Part shown: positions 35,342 through 44,846 of the stretch, piece by piece | Numbering within the stretch: position 1 is the first letter of the stretch | Layout: each line of letters starts with the position of its first letter | From: Promicromonospora sukumoe 327MFSha3.1 | GTDB lineage: Bacteria > Actinomycetota > Actinomycetes > Actinomycetales > Cellulomonadaceae | Direction of reading: 5' to 3' | DNA length: 64,000 nucleotides | NCBI RefSeq assembly: GCF_000385135.1 | Contig: NZ_ARQM01000016.1 | Span: 1 to 64,000, forward strand | Program-made: the position numbers and the translations under genes | Notes under the pieces: model-generated | Database searches by the model: none | Told to the model about the DNA's origin: nothing | What the model saw: the letters and a program-made list of their open reading frames with translations, nothing else

Positions 35342-37765
35342 ATGACGGAGCTGCCGGTGGCGCTTCGGGCGATGCCCGAGGTGTCGGAACGTGTGCGTGA
35401 GCTGCACGCCCAGATGACGCTCGAGGAGAAGCTGGCCCAGCTCGTCGGGTACTGGCTGGACCAGGGCGGCAACGTCGTGGCCCCGATGCAGGGCGAGATG
35501 GCGGGCGGCCAGGGCAGCACCGCGCTCCCCGACATCACCCGGAACGGGCTGGGGCACTACACCCGCGTGTACGGCACGCGGCCGGTGGATCCGGCCGAGC
35601 GTGCGGCCTGGCTCTGGGCCGAGCAGCGGCGGATCAAGCGCGAGACGCGCCTCGGCATCCCCGCGCTCGTCCACGAGGAGTGCCTCACGGGCCTGGCGGC
35701 CTGGAAGGCGGCGACCTTCCCGACGCCGCTCGCCTGGGGTGCCTCGTTCGACCCGGAGCTCGTCGAGGAGATGGGCCGCCTCATCGGCGAGTCCATGCGG
35801 GAGCTGGGCATCCACCAGGGCCTGGCGCCGGTGCTCGACGTCGTCCGCGACCCCCGCTGGGGCCGTGTCGACGAGTGCATCGCCGAGGACCCGTACCTCG
35901 TCGGCACGGTCGGCACCTCGTACGTGCGCGGCATGCAGGACGCCGGCGTGCACGCCACGCTCAAGCACTTCGTCGCCTACTCCGGGTCCAAGGCGGGGCG
36001 CAACCACGCCCCGGTGAGCGCCGGCCCGCGCGAGATCGCCGACGTCTACCTCCCGCCGTTCGAGATGGCCGTGCTCGACGGCAACGTCCGCTCCGTCATG
36101 GCGTCGTACAACGACGTCGACGGCGTGCCGATGCACTCGTCGGACGAGTACCTCACGGGCATCCTCCGCGAGAAGTGGGGGTTCGACGGCGTCGTGGTCG
36201 CCGACTACTTCGGCGTCGCGTTCCTCAGCGTGATGCACGCGATCGCCGCCGACCGCGGCGCCGCCGCAGCGGCGGCCCTGCAGGCCGGCGTCGACGTCGA
36301 GCTGCCCTCGGGCGACGCGTACCTCGAACCGCTGGCCGCGCTGGTCAAGGACGGCGACGTGCCGGTCGAGGTGGTGGACCGGGCCGTGCTGCGCGCCCTG
36401 GCGCAGAAGGAGGAGCTCGGCCTCCTCGACCCGGACGTGTACGAGGACGAGGCGCCTGCCGTCGTGGACGTCGACTCGCCCGCGCACCGGGACGTGGCCC
36501 GGCGCCTGGCCGAGGAGTCCGTGGTGCTGTTGTCCAACGACGGCGTGCTGCCGCTCGGGGCGTGGCACGACAAGCCGGCCCGCGTGGCCGTCATCGGCCC
36601 CAACGCCGACCGGCCCGAGGCCCTCATGGGCTGCTACTCGTTCGCCAACCACGTGCTGGCGCACCACCCCGGCGTGCCCAACGGGTTCGAGATCCCGTCC
36701 GTGGCGGAGGCCCTCACGGCCGAGTTCGACCGCGCGGGGCTGCCGACGCCGGAGCTCACCTTCGCCCAGGGCTGCGCCGTCGAGGGTGACGACACCTCCG
36801 GCTTCGCGGAGGCTGTCGCCGCCGCAGCAGCCGCCGACGTCGCGGTCGTCGTCGTGGGTGACCAGGCCGGTCTGTTCGGCCGCGGCACCGTGGGCGAGGG
36901 CAACGACAGCGAGTCGCTCGACCTGCCCGGCGTGCAGCGCGAGCTGGTCGAGGCCGTGCTGGCGGCCGGCAAGCCCGTCGTCATGGTGCTGCTCACCGGC
37001 CGTCCCTACGCGATCGACTGGGCGCTGGACGGCGACCGCACCCCGGGCGCCGTCCTCCAGGCGTTCTTCCCCGGTGAGGAGGGCGGCTCGGCGCTCGCGG
37101 GCGTGCTCTCCGGCCGGGTGAACCCGTCGGGGCGCCTGCCCGTCTCGCTCCCGCGCTCCGCGGGGGCACAGCCGTACTCGTACCTGCACCCGATCCTGGG
37201 TGGGGCGTCCGAGGTGACCTCGACCGACTCGACGCCGGTGCGGTCCTTCGGCTTCGGTCTCTCGTACACGACGTTCGAGCGTGAGCTCGTGGACGTCGAG
37301 CGGTCGGTCGAGGCGGGTGGCACGTTCCGCGCCGTCGTCGTGGTGACCAACTCGGGTCAGGTGGCCGGCTCCGACGTCGTGCAGCTGTACGGGCACGACG
37401 TGGTGAGCTCGGTGGCGCGGCCCACCGCGCAGCTGCTCGGCTACCACCGGGTGGACCTGCAGCCGGGGGAGTCGACGACCATCTCGTTCGAGGTGCCGAC
37501 CACCCGGTTCGCGTTCAGCGACCGCAGGATGGTGCGGGTCGTCGAGCCGGGGGACGTCGAGGTATGGGTCGGCGCGCACGCGGCTGACAACGTTGTCAGA
37601 GTCGTCGCCGAGGGCATCGCCGACCTGGACGAGCCGAACGACACGGTCGGCGCGACGTCGCGGGCCGGCGCAGTGCCGGTCCGCCGGATCGTCACCATCA
37701 CCGGTGACGTGCACGAGGTCACGACCGCGGACAAGCGGTGGGTCGACACCACGGCGACTCCGTGA
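35342..37765 (+). CDS. GH3 beta-xylosidase or beta-glucosidase
   Basis: An 807-residue intracellular GH3 enzyme, with no signal peptide. The nucleophile is Asp288 in GVVVADYFGVAF. Barrel motifs include VHEECLTGLAAW, PVLDVVRDPRWGRVDE and HFVAYSGSKAGRNHAPV. A Gly-rich alpha/beta domain follows, with a C-terminal fibronectin-like domain after FGFGLSYTTF. The VADYF version of the nucleophile region and the GH43 neighbour favour activity on xylo-oligosaccharides. GAGGAAGG precedes the ATG. Its stop overlaps the GH43 start (GTGA). Confidence 0.88.
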   Translation: MTELPVALRAMPEVSERVRELHAQMTLEEKLAQLVGYWLDQGGNVVAPMQGEMAGGQGSTALPDITRNGLGHYTRVYGTRPVDPAERAAWLWAEQRRIKRETRLGIPALVHEECLTGLAAWKAATFPTPLAWGASFDPELVEEMGRLIGESMRELGIHQGLAPVLDVVRDPRWGRVDECIAEDPYLVGTVGTSYVRGMQDAGVHATLKHFVAYSGSKAGRNHAPVSAGPREIADVYLPPFEMAVLDGNVRSVMASYNDVDGVPMHSSDEYLTGILREKWGFDGVVVADYFGVAFLSVMHAIAADRGAAAAAALQAGVDVELPSGDAYLEPLAALVKDGDVPVEVVDRAVLRALAQKEELGLLDPDVYEDEAPAVVDVDSPAHRDVARRLAEESVVLLSNDGVLPLGAWHDKPARVAVIGPNADRPEALMGCYSFANHVLAHHPGVPNGFEIPSVAEALTAEFDRAGLPTPELTFAQGCAVEGDDTSGFAEAVAAAAAADVAVVVVGDQAGLFGRGTVGEGNDSESLDLPGVQRELVEAVLAAGKPVVMVLLTGRPYAIDWALDGDRTPGAVLQAFFPGEEGGSALAGVLSGRVNPSGRLPVSLPRSAGAQPYSYLHPILGGASEVTSTDSTPVRSFGFGLSYTTFERELVDVERSVEAGGTFRAVVVVTNSGQVAGSDVVQLYGHDVVSSVARPTAQLLGYHRVDLQPGESTTISFEVPTTRFAFSDRRMVRVVEPGDVEVWVGAHAADNVVRVVAEGIADLDEPNDTVGATSRAGAVPVRRIVTITGDVHEVTTADKRWVDTTATP

Positions 37766-39342
37766 CGTACGTCGGCAACCCGATCCTGCCGGGCTGCTAC
37801 CCCGACCCGACGATCTGTCGGGTCGGGGCGGAGTACTACCTCGTCACCTCGACGTTCGAGTACTTTCCCGGCCTACCGGTGTTCCGCAGCCGCGACCTGG
37901 CGCACTGGGAGCAGATCGGTCACGCGCTGGACCGGCCGGGGCAGCTCGACATGCAGGGCATCGCGTCGTCGGGCGGGCTGTACGCGCCGACCCTGCGGCA
38001 CCACGACGGGACGTTCTGGCTGGTCTGCACGCTCGTGGACCAGCAGGACAGCTCGCGCGGCGGCAACTTCGTGCTCACCGCGACCGACCCGGCGGGGCCG
38101 TGGTCCGACCCGGTGTGGTTGGGCGAGGACGGCATCGACCCGTCCCTGTTCTTCGACGACGACGGCCGGGTCTGGCTGCACGGCACCCGGCTCGCCCGCG
38201 AGCCGGAGTGGCACGACCAGACCGAGGTCTGGCTGCGTGAGCTCGACCCGGTCACGATGCGGCTGACCGGACCGGAGCACGTGCTGTGGCGAGGCGCCGT
38301 GCTCGGCGCGGTGTGGGCCGAGGGGCCGCACCTCTACCGGGTGGACGGGACGTACTACCTGCTCGCCGCGGAGGGCGGCACCGAGTTCCACCACGCGATC
38401 TCCGTGGCCCGGTCGGACTCGGTGACCGGCCCGTACGTCGGCAACAGGGCCAACCCCGTGCTGACCCACCGGCACCTCGGGCGGGACGTGGACGTCGTCG
38501 GTGTGGGGCATGCCGACCTGGTTGAGGCACCCGACGGATCCTGGTGGGCCGTGCTGCTCGCCATGCGCCCGTACGGTGGCTACCACTACAACCTCGGCAG
38601 GGAGACGTTCCTGGTGCCGGTGACGTGGGAGGACGGGTGGCCGGTCTTCGCGCCCGGCCAGGGCAGGGTGCCCATGGTGGTGGAGGTGCCGGACACCGCC
38701 CGGACGGATGTCGAGGCTCAGGACCCGGGCGAGGCTGCGGCGTGGCCCCCCGCGGGGCTGGTGCTGCCCGATGACCTGCGGTGGACCGGCCTGCGCGGGC
38801 CCGCCGGCTTCGCCGAGCCGCACGGCAGCGGCTGGCTGCTGCGCGTGCGTCCCGAGAACCTCACGGACGCGGCGACGCCCGCGTTCCTCGGTGTACGCCA
38901 GCAGCACCAGGACGTCACGGTGCGGACCACGCTGCGGTTCGACCCGGCGGGGCCCGGCGAGCAGGCGGGGCTCGCGGTGCGGCAGTCCGAGAAGGACCAC
39001 GTGCTGCTGGTGGTGGCGGGTGGGGCTGACGCCACCGGCCGCCGCGTGGTCGCGGTGCACCGTCGGGCGGGCGTGGCCACCGTGCTCGGGGAACGGCACC
39101 TGCCGGATGGCGACGACCCGGTCACCCTGGCAGTGCGGGCGCGCGGGCAGGACTACCTGCTGCTCGCGGGGGTCGGGGACGAGGCGCCGACGCCGGTCGC
39201 GACCGCCGACGGGCGCACCCTCGACAGCGTGTCGGCCGGGGGGTTCCTGGGTGTGTGGCTGGGCCTGGTCGCGACCAGCAACGGCGCGCCGTCGGACAGC
39301 GTCGTGACCGTGGAGAGGTTCGAGTACCAGCCGTCCGCCTGA
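37762..39342 (+). CDS. GH43 beta-xylosidase/arabinofuranosidase
   Basis: A 526-residue family 43 glycosidase with a five-bladed propeller (about 1-310) and a C-terminal beta-sandwich (about 320-526), as in two-domain beta-xylosidases. The three catalytic acids are Asp15 (GCYPDPTI), Asp126 (GIDPSLFF) and Glu187 (WAEGPHLYR). No signal peptide; it should trim imported xylo- or arabinoxylo-oligosaccharides with the GH3 enzyme. The GTG start overlaps the GH3 stop. It is the last gene of the LacI-controlled operon. Confidence 0.92.
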   Translation: MTYVGNPILPGCYPDPTICRVGAEYYLVTSTFEYFPGLPVFRSRDLAHWEQIGHALDRPGQLDMQGIASSGGLYAPTLRHHDGTFWLVCTLVDQQDSSRGGNFVLTATDPAGPWSDPVWLGEDGIDPSLFFDDDGRVWLHGTRLAREPEWHDQTEVWLRELDPVTMRLTGPEHVLWRGAVLGAVWAEGPHLYRVDGTYYLLAAEGGTEFHHAISVARSDSVTGPYVGNRANPVLTHRHLGRDVDVVGVGHADLVEAPDGSWWAVLLAMRPYGGYHYNLGRETFLVPVTWEDGWPVFAPGQGRVPMVVEVPDTARTDVEAQDPGEAAAWPPAGLVLPDDLRWTGLRGPAGFAEPHGSGWLLRVRPENLTDAATPAFLGVRQQHQDVTVRTTLRFDPAGPGEQAGLAVRQSEKDHVLLVVAGGADATGRRVVAVHRRAGVATVLGERHLPDGDDPVTLAVRARGQDYLLLAGVGDEAPTPVATADGRTLDSVSAGGFLGVWLGLVATSNGAPSDSVVTVERFEYQPSA

Positions 39343-39368
39343 CGACGGCGGGGTGGGAGGATGGGCCG

Positions 39369-39731
39369 ATGCGCATCGACGTCTGGCTGTGGGCGGTCCG
39401 GCTGACCAAGAGCCGTTCGGTCGCCGCCGAGCTGTGCCGCAGCGGCCGGGTACGGATCAACGACAAGGTGGCCAAGCCGTCGTCGTCCGTGGCGGTGGGT
39501 GACCGCGTGACCTGGCGCGACCCGCTCCGGGACCGGATCGTCGAGGTGGTCGAGCTGCTGCCCAAGCGCGTCGGCGCGCCGATCGCGGCCAAGGCCTACC
39601 TGGACCACAGCCCCGCGCTGCCCACACGCGTGGAGCGGGAGGCGGTCGGCCTGCGCGACCGCGGCACCGGGCGGCCGACCAAGCGCGAGCGGCGCGAGAT
39701 CGACCGGCTGCGGGGGCGGCGCGAAGGCTGA
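39369..39731 (+). CDS. S4-domain RNA-binding protein (Hsp15-like)
   Basis: A 120-residue protein. The S4 domain fills residues 1-60 (RIDVWLWAVRLTKSRSVAAE, then RVRINDKVAKPSSSVAVGD). A basic Arg-rich tail follows (RPTKRERREIDRLRGRREG). The family includes Hsp15, which rescues stalled 50S subunits. It is 26 bases after the GH43 gene on the same strand but functionally unrelated. Confidence 0.88.
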   Translation: MRIDVWLWAVRLTKSRSVAAELCRSGRVRINDKVAKPSSSVAVGDRVTWRDPLRDRIVEVVELLPKRVGAPIAAKAYLDHSPALPTRVEREAVGLRDRGTGRPTKRERREIDRLRGRREG

Positions 39732-39759
39732 GAATCACCCGGGTGAGATCTGGGATTCT
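39731..39759 (+). terminator. Possible terminator after the S4 gene
   Basis: AGAATC and GATTCT form arms of an imperfect hairpin with GG/CC support, followed by TTCCGGTTTTTG. The loop side contains the palindrome TCACCCGGGTGA. A short T-run makes this one of the few terminator-like sites here with a U-tract. Confidence 0.5.
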
Positions 39760-39784
39760 TCCGGTTTTTGCACCGCGATAACGG

Positions 39785-39816
39785 TACTTTCGCGACACAT
39801 CCCTGCCCTGCGCAGG
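39785..39816 (+). promoter_or_regulatory. Conserved promoter-leader block, copy A
   Basis: TACTTT (39785) is followed, 17 bases later, by the hairpin CCTGC-cctgc-GCAGG (39802-39816), which ends 44 bases before the ATG. The same order and spacing recur before the three following paralogs. The hexamer fits a TAnnnT -10 box, which would place the hairpin at the extreme 5-prime end of the mRNA. Confidence 0.6.
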
Positions 39817-39860
39817 TCCCGCGCGCCCCGGTACCCCGGGCGCCTCAGCCCGGAGAGCAC

Positions 39861-42800
39861 ATGCCTCGTCGCACCCGAGCACGCACCAGGACCCTGGCCT
39901 CGGCCACCGTGCTGGCACTGCTGGCAGTACCCGGAACGGCGTTCGCCGCTCCCGACCCCGACCCGGAGGGCACCGGCAGCGTCGCCGTACGGCCCCTGCC
40001 GGACGCCGCGCAGCGGGCGCCCAGGATCGTCCCCGCCGACCCGGCGGACAAGTTCACGCCCGCCGCCCGCAAGGCGTTCGCCGCTCCCGGCGACACGACC
40101 TTCTGGCTGCGGTTCGCCGACACCCCCGACCTGTCCGCGGCCCAGGGCATCACGAGCTGGTCCGAGCGCGGCGAGTACGTGTACGAGACGCTCCGCGCGA
40201 CGGCGGAGGCCGCCCAGAAGGACGCCGTGGCGGAGCTCGAGAAGTCGGGCACGGAGTACACCTCCTACTGGGCCACGAACGCGATCCTCGTCGAGGACGC
40301 CTCGCTCGGCCTGGCCACGGACCTGGCCGCCGACAACGAGGTCCTGGAGATCCGGCCGACGGCGCACTACGAGGCGCCCGAGCCGGTCGAGGTGGTCGAC
40401 GCCGCGGACGTCACGCCGTCGGCGGCGGGCACCCCGACCTGGGGCATCAGCGCGATCAACGCGGACGACATGTGGAACCAGGGCTTCACGGGCGAGGGCA
40501 TCGTGGTGTCCAACATCGACACCGGTGTCGACGGTGACAACGCCGCGCTGGCCGGGCAGTACCGCGGCCAGGGCTCCAGCGAGCTCGACGCGTACAGCTA
40601 CTTCTCGGTCGACGGCGGCCTCTACCCGCACGACGTCGACGGGCACGGCACCCACACGATGGGCACCATGGTCGGCGGCACGGTGCGCGTCGGCAGCGTG
40701 GACCACGCCGTCGGCGTCGCCCCTGGCGCCGAGTGGATCGCCGCCGCGGGCGGTGGCGACGGGTGGCAGGACGAGGACCTGATCGCCTCCGGCCAGTGGA
40801 TCCTGGCCCCGTACCGCCAGGGCTGGACCGACCCGGCCCCCGACCCGGCCATGCGGCCGCACGTGGTCAACAACTCCTGGGGCGCGGACTTCTCGACGGA
40901 CCCGTTCATGGAGGACGTCATGACGGCGTGGGAGGCCGCGGGCATCTTCGCGACCTTCGCCAACGGGAACGCCGGCGAGGCCGGCTGCCAGTCGTCCGGC
41001 AGCCCGGGCTCGCGGACCGTCAACTACTCCGTCGGCGCCTTCAGCCAGAACGGCTCCATCGCGGAGTTCTCCGCACGCGGCCCCGGCCAGAGCGGGACGG
41101 TCAAGCCGGACATCGCCGCGCCGGGGGCCAACGTCCTGTCGACCTATACGTCGCCGAGCTCGGCCTACCTGAACGGCACCTCCATGGCCGCCCCGCACGT
41201 AGCGGGCGCCGTCGCGCTGCTGTGGGACGCCGTCCCGGCACTGGTCGGCAACGTGCCGGCGACCCGCGCCATCCTGGACGGGACGGCGCGGGACGTGAAC
41301 GACACGACCTGCGGCGGCACCGCCGACGACAACAACGTGTGGGGCGAGGGCAAGCTCGACGTCCTCGCGGCCTACGAGCTGGCGCAGGACCAGCAGTTCG
41401 AGACCACGACCGTGCCGAGCATCTCGGGCGACTTCCAGGTGGGCAAGCCGCTGACCGCCACGGTCGCTCCCTGGAGCCCTGCCGCGGCCTTCACCTACCA
41501 GTGGCGCCGGGACGACGACATGATCGCGGGAGCGACCAAGCCGACCTACACCCCGGACGACGCGGATCTCGGGGCCGAGCTGTCGGTCACGGTCGTCGGC
41601 ACCGCCGCCGGCCGCACGCCCACCTCCACGACCAGCGCCAGGACGCCCGCGATCACCGGCGGCGCCCTGGCGGCGACGACCCCGACCATCGACGGCACCG
41701 TCCGCGTGGGCTCCACGCTCCGGGCGCTCGCGGGCTCGTGGACGTCGGGCGCCCGCTTCACGTACCAGTGGTACGCGGACGGCGCGGCGATCAGCGGCGC
41801 CACCGGGTTCTCCTTCACGCCGACGGCGTCCCAGCGGGGCAAGAAGCTCACGGTCCGGCTCAACGGCTCCCGGGCGGGCTACACCGCGGCGACCCGCACC
41901 AGCGCGGCCACCGCCGCCGTCGCCACGGGCGTGATCTCACAGTCCGCACCCGTGATCGTGGGTCCGGCGACGCCGGGTGCCACGCTCAGCGTCTCCCGGC
42001 CCCAGTCCACGCCCGCGCCGAGCACGGTCACCTACCGGTGGCGGCTCGACGGCACGGCCATCCGGGGCGCGACGCGGAGCACGCTGACCATGCGGTCGGA
42101 GTGGAAGGGCCACCTCATCACGGTCGGCGTGACCGTGAGCCAGTCCGGGTACACGACCAAGGCCGTCACGACTCCGAGCGTGCGGGTCGGCGGGAAGTAC
42201 TCGAAGTCCCCGAACCCGGTGATCTCCGGCACGCAGCGGGTGGGCTCGACGCTCACGGCGACGCGTGGCACCTGGTCGCCCACGCCGTCGTCGTTCTCCT
42301 ACCAGTGGTACGCCAACGGGCAGCCGATCTCGGGGGCCACGGCGTCGAAGTACACGCTCACGGGCAGCGACTACGGGAAGAAGATCACCGTGTCCGCGCG
42401 CACCTACCGTGCGGGGTACGGCACCGTGCTGCGGCGCAGCGCGGCGACCGGCGAGGTGCTCGCGTCGGGCGTGCGGTGGGTCGGCGACGACGAGTGGGCA
42501 CTGCCGGTGGGTACGGGCGGCGTGGCTCCGACGACCTACATCGCGCAGGCGGGCTCGGCCTACTGCGAATGGGGGCGGCAGTCCACCACCAAGGTGATCG
42601 GCCACAACCTCGGATCGGGTCAGCGCCTGTTCCGGGTGGTGGGCACCGACGACAGCGTGTGGTCGAGCGAGAGCTGCGGCATCTGGATCAAGTACTACGC
42701 CGGCATGGCCAAGACGGGTACCTCGACGGCTGCGAACGGCATGTACGTCATCGGCGACCACCTCGAGCGCGGTGTCTACTCCACGACGGGGCCGACGGAC

Positions 42801-42956
42801 GCCGAGACCTCGTGCCGCTACACCTTCTCCAAGGGCTTCTCGGGCCTGGACGCGGTGATCAGCCAGGGCGAGGTGTCGTCGGCGCACACCATCACGATGC
42901 CGTCGTCCGCCACCGGGTTCGAGACGGACGGCTGCTCCTGGAAGCGCATCGGCTGA
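39861..42956 (+). CDS. Secreted S8 serine peptidase with Ig-like modules (A)
   Basis: A 1031-residue exported protein. Signal peptide about 1-29 (cleavage after AFA). Residues about 55-175 form a propeptide-like domain. The subtilisin (S8) domain carries Asp220 (SNIDTGVD), His262 (GHGTHTMGT) and Ser441 (NGTSMAAPHVAG). Four Ig-like modules follow, each with a YQW(Y/R) core and an ISGAT- or IRGAT-type turn. The last about 160 residues are a tail with four Cys in two pairs. It is probably cell-surface or extracellular; no LPXTG is seen. It is first in a row of four paralogs. The layout resembles bacillopeptidase F-type S8 enzymes. Confidence 0.9.
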   Translation: MPRRTRARTRTLASATVLALLAVPGTAFAAPDPDPEGTGSVAVRPLPDAAQRAPRIVPADPADKFTPAARKAFAAPGDTTFWLRFADTPDLSAAQGITSWSERGEYVYETLRATAEAAQKDAVAELEKSGTEYTSYWATNAILVEDASLGLATDLAADNEVLEIRPTAHYEAPEPVEVVDAADVTPSAAGTPTWGISAINADDMWNQGFTGEGIVVSNIDTGVDGDNAALAGQYRGQGSSELDAYSYFSVDGGLYPHDVDGHGTHTMGTMVGGTVRVGSVDHAVGVAPGAEWIAAAGGGDGWQDEDLIASGQWILAPYRQGWTDPAPDPAMRPHVVNNSWGADFSTDPFMEDVMTAWEAAGIFATFANGNAGEAGCQSSGSPGSRTVNYSVGAFSQNGSIAEFSARGPGQSGTVKPDIAAPGANVLSTYTSPSSAYLNGTSMAAPHVAGAVALLWDAVPALVGNVPATRAILDGTARDVNDTTCGGTADDNNVWGEGKLDVLAAYELAQDQQFETTTVPSISGDFQVGKPLTATVAPWSPAAAFTYQWRRDDDMIAGATKPTYTPDDADLGAELSVTVVGTAAGRTPTSTTSARTPAITGGALAATTPTIDGTVRVGSTLRALAGSWTSGARFTYQWYADGAAISGATGFSFTPTASQRGKKLTVRLNGSRAGYTAATRTSAATAAVATGVISQSAPVIVGPATPGATLSVSRPQSTPAPSTVTYRWRLDGTAIRGATRSTLTMRSEWKGHLITVGVTVSQSGYTTKAVTTPSVRVGGKYSKSPNPVISGTQRVGSTLTATRGTWSPTPSSFSYQWYANGQPISGATASKYTLTGSDYGKKITVSARTYRAGYGTVLRRSAATGEVLASGVRWVGDDEWALPVGTGGVAPTTYIAQAGSAYCEWGRQSTTKVIGHNLGSGQRLFRVVGTDDSVWSSESCGIWIKYYAGMAKTGTSTAANGMYVIGDHLERGVYSTTGPTDAETSCRYTFSKGFSGLDAVISQGEVSSAHTITMPSSATGFETDGCSWKRIG

Positions 42957-42977
42957 CCTGGGGATAGACCGGGGGAT

Positions 42978-43016
42978 CCGGGAGTCGCGCCGAGCCTGTC
43001 TCGGGGCGGCTCCCGG
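42978..43016 (+). terminator. Terminator after S8 paralog A
   Basis: CCGGGAG...CTCCCGG with an inner CGCGCCGAG/CTCGGGGCG stem forms a long hairpin with a CCTGT loop, 21 bases after the stop. A hairpin with the same CCTGT loop and a similar stem follows paralog B. Confidence 0.8.
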
Positions 43017-43072
43017 ACCTGTCACCGGGTGAACTCCCCGGACTTTCGGGGGCGTCGAGCGGTGAGGGGGTC

Positions 43073-43110
43073 TACGTTCTCGAAAGGAGTCCTGCCGAAC
43101 GCAGGCCCAG
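43073..43110 (+). promoter_or_regulatory. Conserved promoter-leader block, copy B
   Basis: TACGTT (43073) and, 18 bases later, CCTGC-cgaac-GCAGG (43091-43105) followed by CCCAG. The hairpin ends 44 bases before the ATG, as in copy A. A CGGACTTTCGG stretch lies further upstream. Confidence 0.65.
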
Positions 43111-43149
43111 CGAGCGCACCACCCCGAACGTCCCCGAGAAGGAGTAACC

Positions 43150-44625
43150 ATGCACCCGCTCATACGACGTCTCTCCAGGACCCTGGCCTCGGCCACCGCT
43201 CTGACGCTCCTCGCGACGCCCGCGGTCGCCGTCGCCGCGCCGGTCCTCGACGGGAACGCCGGCGGTCGCGTCCCGACCAGCGTGACGAGAGCGGAGATGC
43301 CCGCGGTCGTCGACGATCCCCCGCTGGAGGCATCGACCCCGACGATCGTCGGCGCCGTCCAGGTCGGCAAGACGGCCAAGGCGCACGCAGGCGCGTGGAC
43401 CTCCGGCACCACCTTCACCTACCAGTGGTTCGCGGACGGCGAGCCGATCAGCGGCGCTACCGGGTTCGCCTTCACCCCGACCGTCGCGCAACACGCCAAG
43501 CGGCTCACCGTCCGGCTCGACGGCTCCCGGGAGGGCTACGCCCCGGTGAGCCGGACCAGCGGGCGCACGAGCTTCGTCTCCCGCGGGCACATCTCCCAGC
43601 CGCGGCCGGCGATCGTCGGCAGCGCTACACCTGGTGCCACGCTGACCGCCTCCCGGCCGCCGGCCGTGCCCACGCCCGACTCCGTCACCTACCGGTGGAG
43701 GCTCGACGGGGAGTCCATCCGGGGCGCGACGCGGAGCACGCTGACGATGAGGTCCGAGTGGAAGGGCCACGAGATCACGGTCAGCACGACCGTGAAGGAG
43801 CCCGGGTACCTTGACGCGACGCTCACGTCGCCGGCTGCACGGGTCGGAGCCGCGTACACGAAGTCCCCGACCCCGGTGATCTCCGGCACCAAGCGTGTGG
43901 GTTCCACGCTCACGGTCACGCGCGGCACCTGGTCGCCCTCGCCGTCCTCGTTCTCCTTCCAGTGGTACGCCGACGGCCGGGCGATCGCCGGGGCCACGGC
44001 GTCGAAGTACACGCTGAGGGGCACCGACTACAAGAAGGAGATCACCGTTACCGCGCGCACCTACCGGGCGGGCTACGGCACGGTGCTGCGGCGCAGCGCG
44101 GCGACCGCCGAGGTGCTGGCGTCGGCCGTGCGGTGGAAGGACGACGGGAAGGACGAGTCGTTCTACGTGGGGGCGGACGAGCGCGGCGTGGTCGCGACGA
44201 CCTACATCGCGCAGGCGGGTACCGGCGAGTGCACCTGGGGACGCCAGGGCTCTGCCGGGACCGAGCTCGGCCGCGACACCGGATCGGGCCAGCGCATGTT
44301 CACGATCCTGCCCACCGACCACGCCGTCTGGACGAACGAGGCCTGCGGCATCTGGATCAAGTACTACTCGGGGATGGTCAAGGCGAGCGACTCGACTGCT
44401 ACTGACGGCAACTACGTCCTCGGCGACCATCTCAACCGCGGCGACTACTCCACCACCGGTCCGGCCGACGCGGGCACGCCATGCACGTACGCCTTGTACG
44501 AGGGCTTCTACGGCGAGTCCGGGGTGATCAGCAGCGGCGAGGTGACGGAGCCCACGACCATCACGTTGCCCGATACCGCGTACGGCTTCGCGACCGCCGG
44601 TTGCGCGTGGCAGCGGATCAACTGA
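43150..44625 (+). CDS. Secreted Ig-like repeat protein, peptidase-less paralog (B)
   Basis: A 491-residue exported protein. Signal peptide about 1-30 (ending AVAA). It has three Ig-like modules (YQWFADGEPISGAT, YRWRLDGESIRGAT, FQWYADGRAIAGAT) matching modules 2-4 of paralogs A and C, then the same about 150-residue tail with four Cys (GECTWG, EACGIWIKYY, TPCTY, AGCAWQRIN). There is no propeptide and no S8 domain. AAGGAG precedes the ATG. It could bind the same surface or substrate as the peptidases without cutting. Its function is unknown. Confidence 0.85.
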   Translation: MHPLIRRLSRTLASATALTLLATPAVAVAAPVLDGNAGGRVPTSVTRAEMPAVVDDPPLEASTPTIVGAVQVGKTAKAHAGAWTSGTTFTYQWFADGEPISGATGFAFTPTVAQHAKRLTVRLDGSREGYAPVSRTSGRTSFVSRGHISQPRPAIVGSATPGATLTASRPPAVPTPDSVTYRWRLDGESIRGATRSTLTMRSEWKGHEITVSTTVKEPGYLDATLTSPAARVGAAYTKSPTPVISGTKRVGSTLTVTRGTWSPSPSSFSFQWYADGRAIAGATASKYTLRGTDYKKEITVTARTYRAGYGTVLRRSAATAEVLASAVRWKDDGKDESFYVGADERGVVATTYIAQAGTGECTWGRQGSAGTELGRDTGSGQRMFTILPTDHAVWTNEACGIWIKYYSGMVKASDSTATDGNYVLGDHLNRGDYSTTGPADAGTPCTYALYEGFYGESGVISSGEVTEPTTITLPDTAYGFATAGCAWQRIN

Positions 44626-44642
44626 CCGGAAGATCGCCCAGG

Positions 44643-44687
44643 GGCCTGGGAGCCGCGCGGAGCCTGTCTCGGCGCGGTTCCCAGGCC
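44643..44687 (+). terminator. Terminator after paralog B
   Basis: GGCCTGGGAGCCGCGC pairs with GCGCGGTTCCCAGGCC, extended by GGAG/CTC(G), around a CCTGT loop. It starts 18 bases after the stop. The loop is identical to that after paralog A. Confidence 0.85.
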
Positions 44688-44761
44688 TTCGGTGTCGCGG
44701 AGGCTGAGACCTGCCTGGGTGATTTCTTGGGAGTTACGGGGACTTTGACCGTGCCGGAGCG

Positions 44762-44800
44762 TACGTTCTCGGCATAAATCCTGCCGAGCGCAGGCCCAGC
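44762..44800 (+). promoter_or_regulatory. Conserved promoter-leader block, copy C
   Basis: TACGTT (44762) and, 18 bases later, CCTGC-cgagc-GCAGG (44780-44794) followed by CCCAGC. The ATG is 52 bases after the hairpin. A GGGGACTTTGACC stretch lies 16-20 bases upstream of TACGTT. Confidence 0.65.
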
Positions 44801-44846
44801 ACGTCCGGCACGCCCGGCACCCCGGGCGCCTCAGTCTGGAGAACCC

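Noticed and set aside
34328-37714. A 1128-codon minus-strand frame opposite the permease and GH3 genes
   Set aside because: His/Arg/Gly-rich composition with no domain; opposite strand holds a clear ABC permease and GH3 enzyme.
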